A DNA stretch of 15,384 nt, from positions 1 through 15,384 of the forward strand of contig UQTM01000080.1 of assembly GCA_900544025.1 (NCBI GenBank), written 5' to 3'. The DNA comes from an uncultured Odoribacter sp. Lineage in GTDB: Bacteria; Bacteroidota; Bacteroidia; Bacteroidales; Marinifilaceae. Positions within the stretch are counted from its first letter, which is position 1. Each line of letters begins with the position of its first letter. The notes below the pieces were generated by a model. The model saw only the letters and a list, made by a program, of their open reading frames with translations. It made no database searches and was not told the DNA's origin. Below, piece after piece: positions 15,186 to 15,384 of the stretch. The position numbers and the translations under genes are program-made.

Positions 15186-15384
15186 CTCAATTTCTCTATA
15201 TTAAATACGGGACCTTCAGTACAAACACATACATGACCTTCTTGGGTATTTTCCACACAGCATAGGCAAGCACCTATACCACAAGCCATTGTATTTTCCA
15301 ATGAGACTTCGCATGTGATCGATTCAGCGGCGGCATATTTGGCAACAGCTACCATCATCGGCTTCGGTCCACATGTGTAAATTC
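15173..15384 (-). CDS. pyrK: Dihydroorotate dehydrogenase electron-transfer subunit, C-terminal part
   Basis: The last ~70 residues of PyrK, with the 5' part outside the window. The reading frame begins within I-Y-T-C-G-P-K-P-M-M, the NAD-binding TCGPxPM motif of ferredoxin-reductase-like proteins. It continues to a cysteine cluster (C-G-I-G-A-C-L-C-C and, after a loop, C-V-C-T-E-G-P-V-F) that binds the [2Fe-2S] centre. PyrK carries FAD and this cluster and passes electrons from PyrD to NAD. The stop lies inside the first codons of pyrD. Confidence 0.95.
   Translation of the reverse strand, partial: IYTCGPKPMMVAVAKYAAAESITCEVSLENTMACGIGACLCCVENTQEGHVCVCTEGPVFNIEKLRWLN

Overview
All recognisable genes lie on the minus strand and are ordinary Bacteroidota housekeeping and gut-type accessory genes. 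Pointers to Bacteroidales are: the long HtpG with a charged C-terminal insert, TTTG / TAnnTTTG-like promoter elements with no obvious Shine-Dalgarno sites, an exported S41 processing protease, class 1B PyrD/PyrK, and a compact set of exported glycan-degrading enzymes. I cannot name the species from the sequence; a member of an Odoribacter-like or Parabacteroides-like group is only a guess.

Layout in transcription order (right to left). (1) 15384-14274: the end of pyrK (cut by the window edge) overlapping pyrD, giving the two-subunit NAD-linked dihydroorotate dehydrogenase. (2) 14273-13844: a 430-base intergenic region with two separate ordered repeat systems. One is four near-palindromes built on ACACCCGGGTGT with an exact 23-base period. 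The other is four CT(A/G)TCAT heptamers with an exact 11-base period, resembling a PhoB-type operator. (3) 13843-7573: five tightly packed genes (gaps 3, 7, 20 and 10 bases): exported GH36 alpha-galactosidase, exported metzincin-like zinc peptidase, exported GH20 beta-N-acetylhexosaminidase, CutC, and a peptide deformylase carrying a lipoprotein signal. (4) 7477-5723: a one-chain LeuC/LeuD-type (aconitase superfamily) protein that keeps its iron-sulfur cysteines but has lost several catalytic residues, closed by a strong terminator. (5) 5552-3501: htpG with its own promoter candidate and terminator. (6) 3178-124: nfo, a YfcE/MJ0936-type phosphoesterase and a C-terminal processing protease, closed by a long AT-rich hairpin.

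The five-gene cluster reads as a small glycoprotein-processing unit. Two exo-glycosidases could remove alpha-Gal and beta-HexNAc, a peptidase could cut the exposed protein, and a surface or periplasmic deformylase could act on formylated peptides or another N-formyl substrate. The 11-base repeats upstream suggest control by an OmpR/PhoB-class regulator. The joint function and the regulation are inferences; the gene identities, spacing and repeats are read directly from the sequence.
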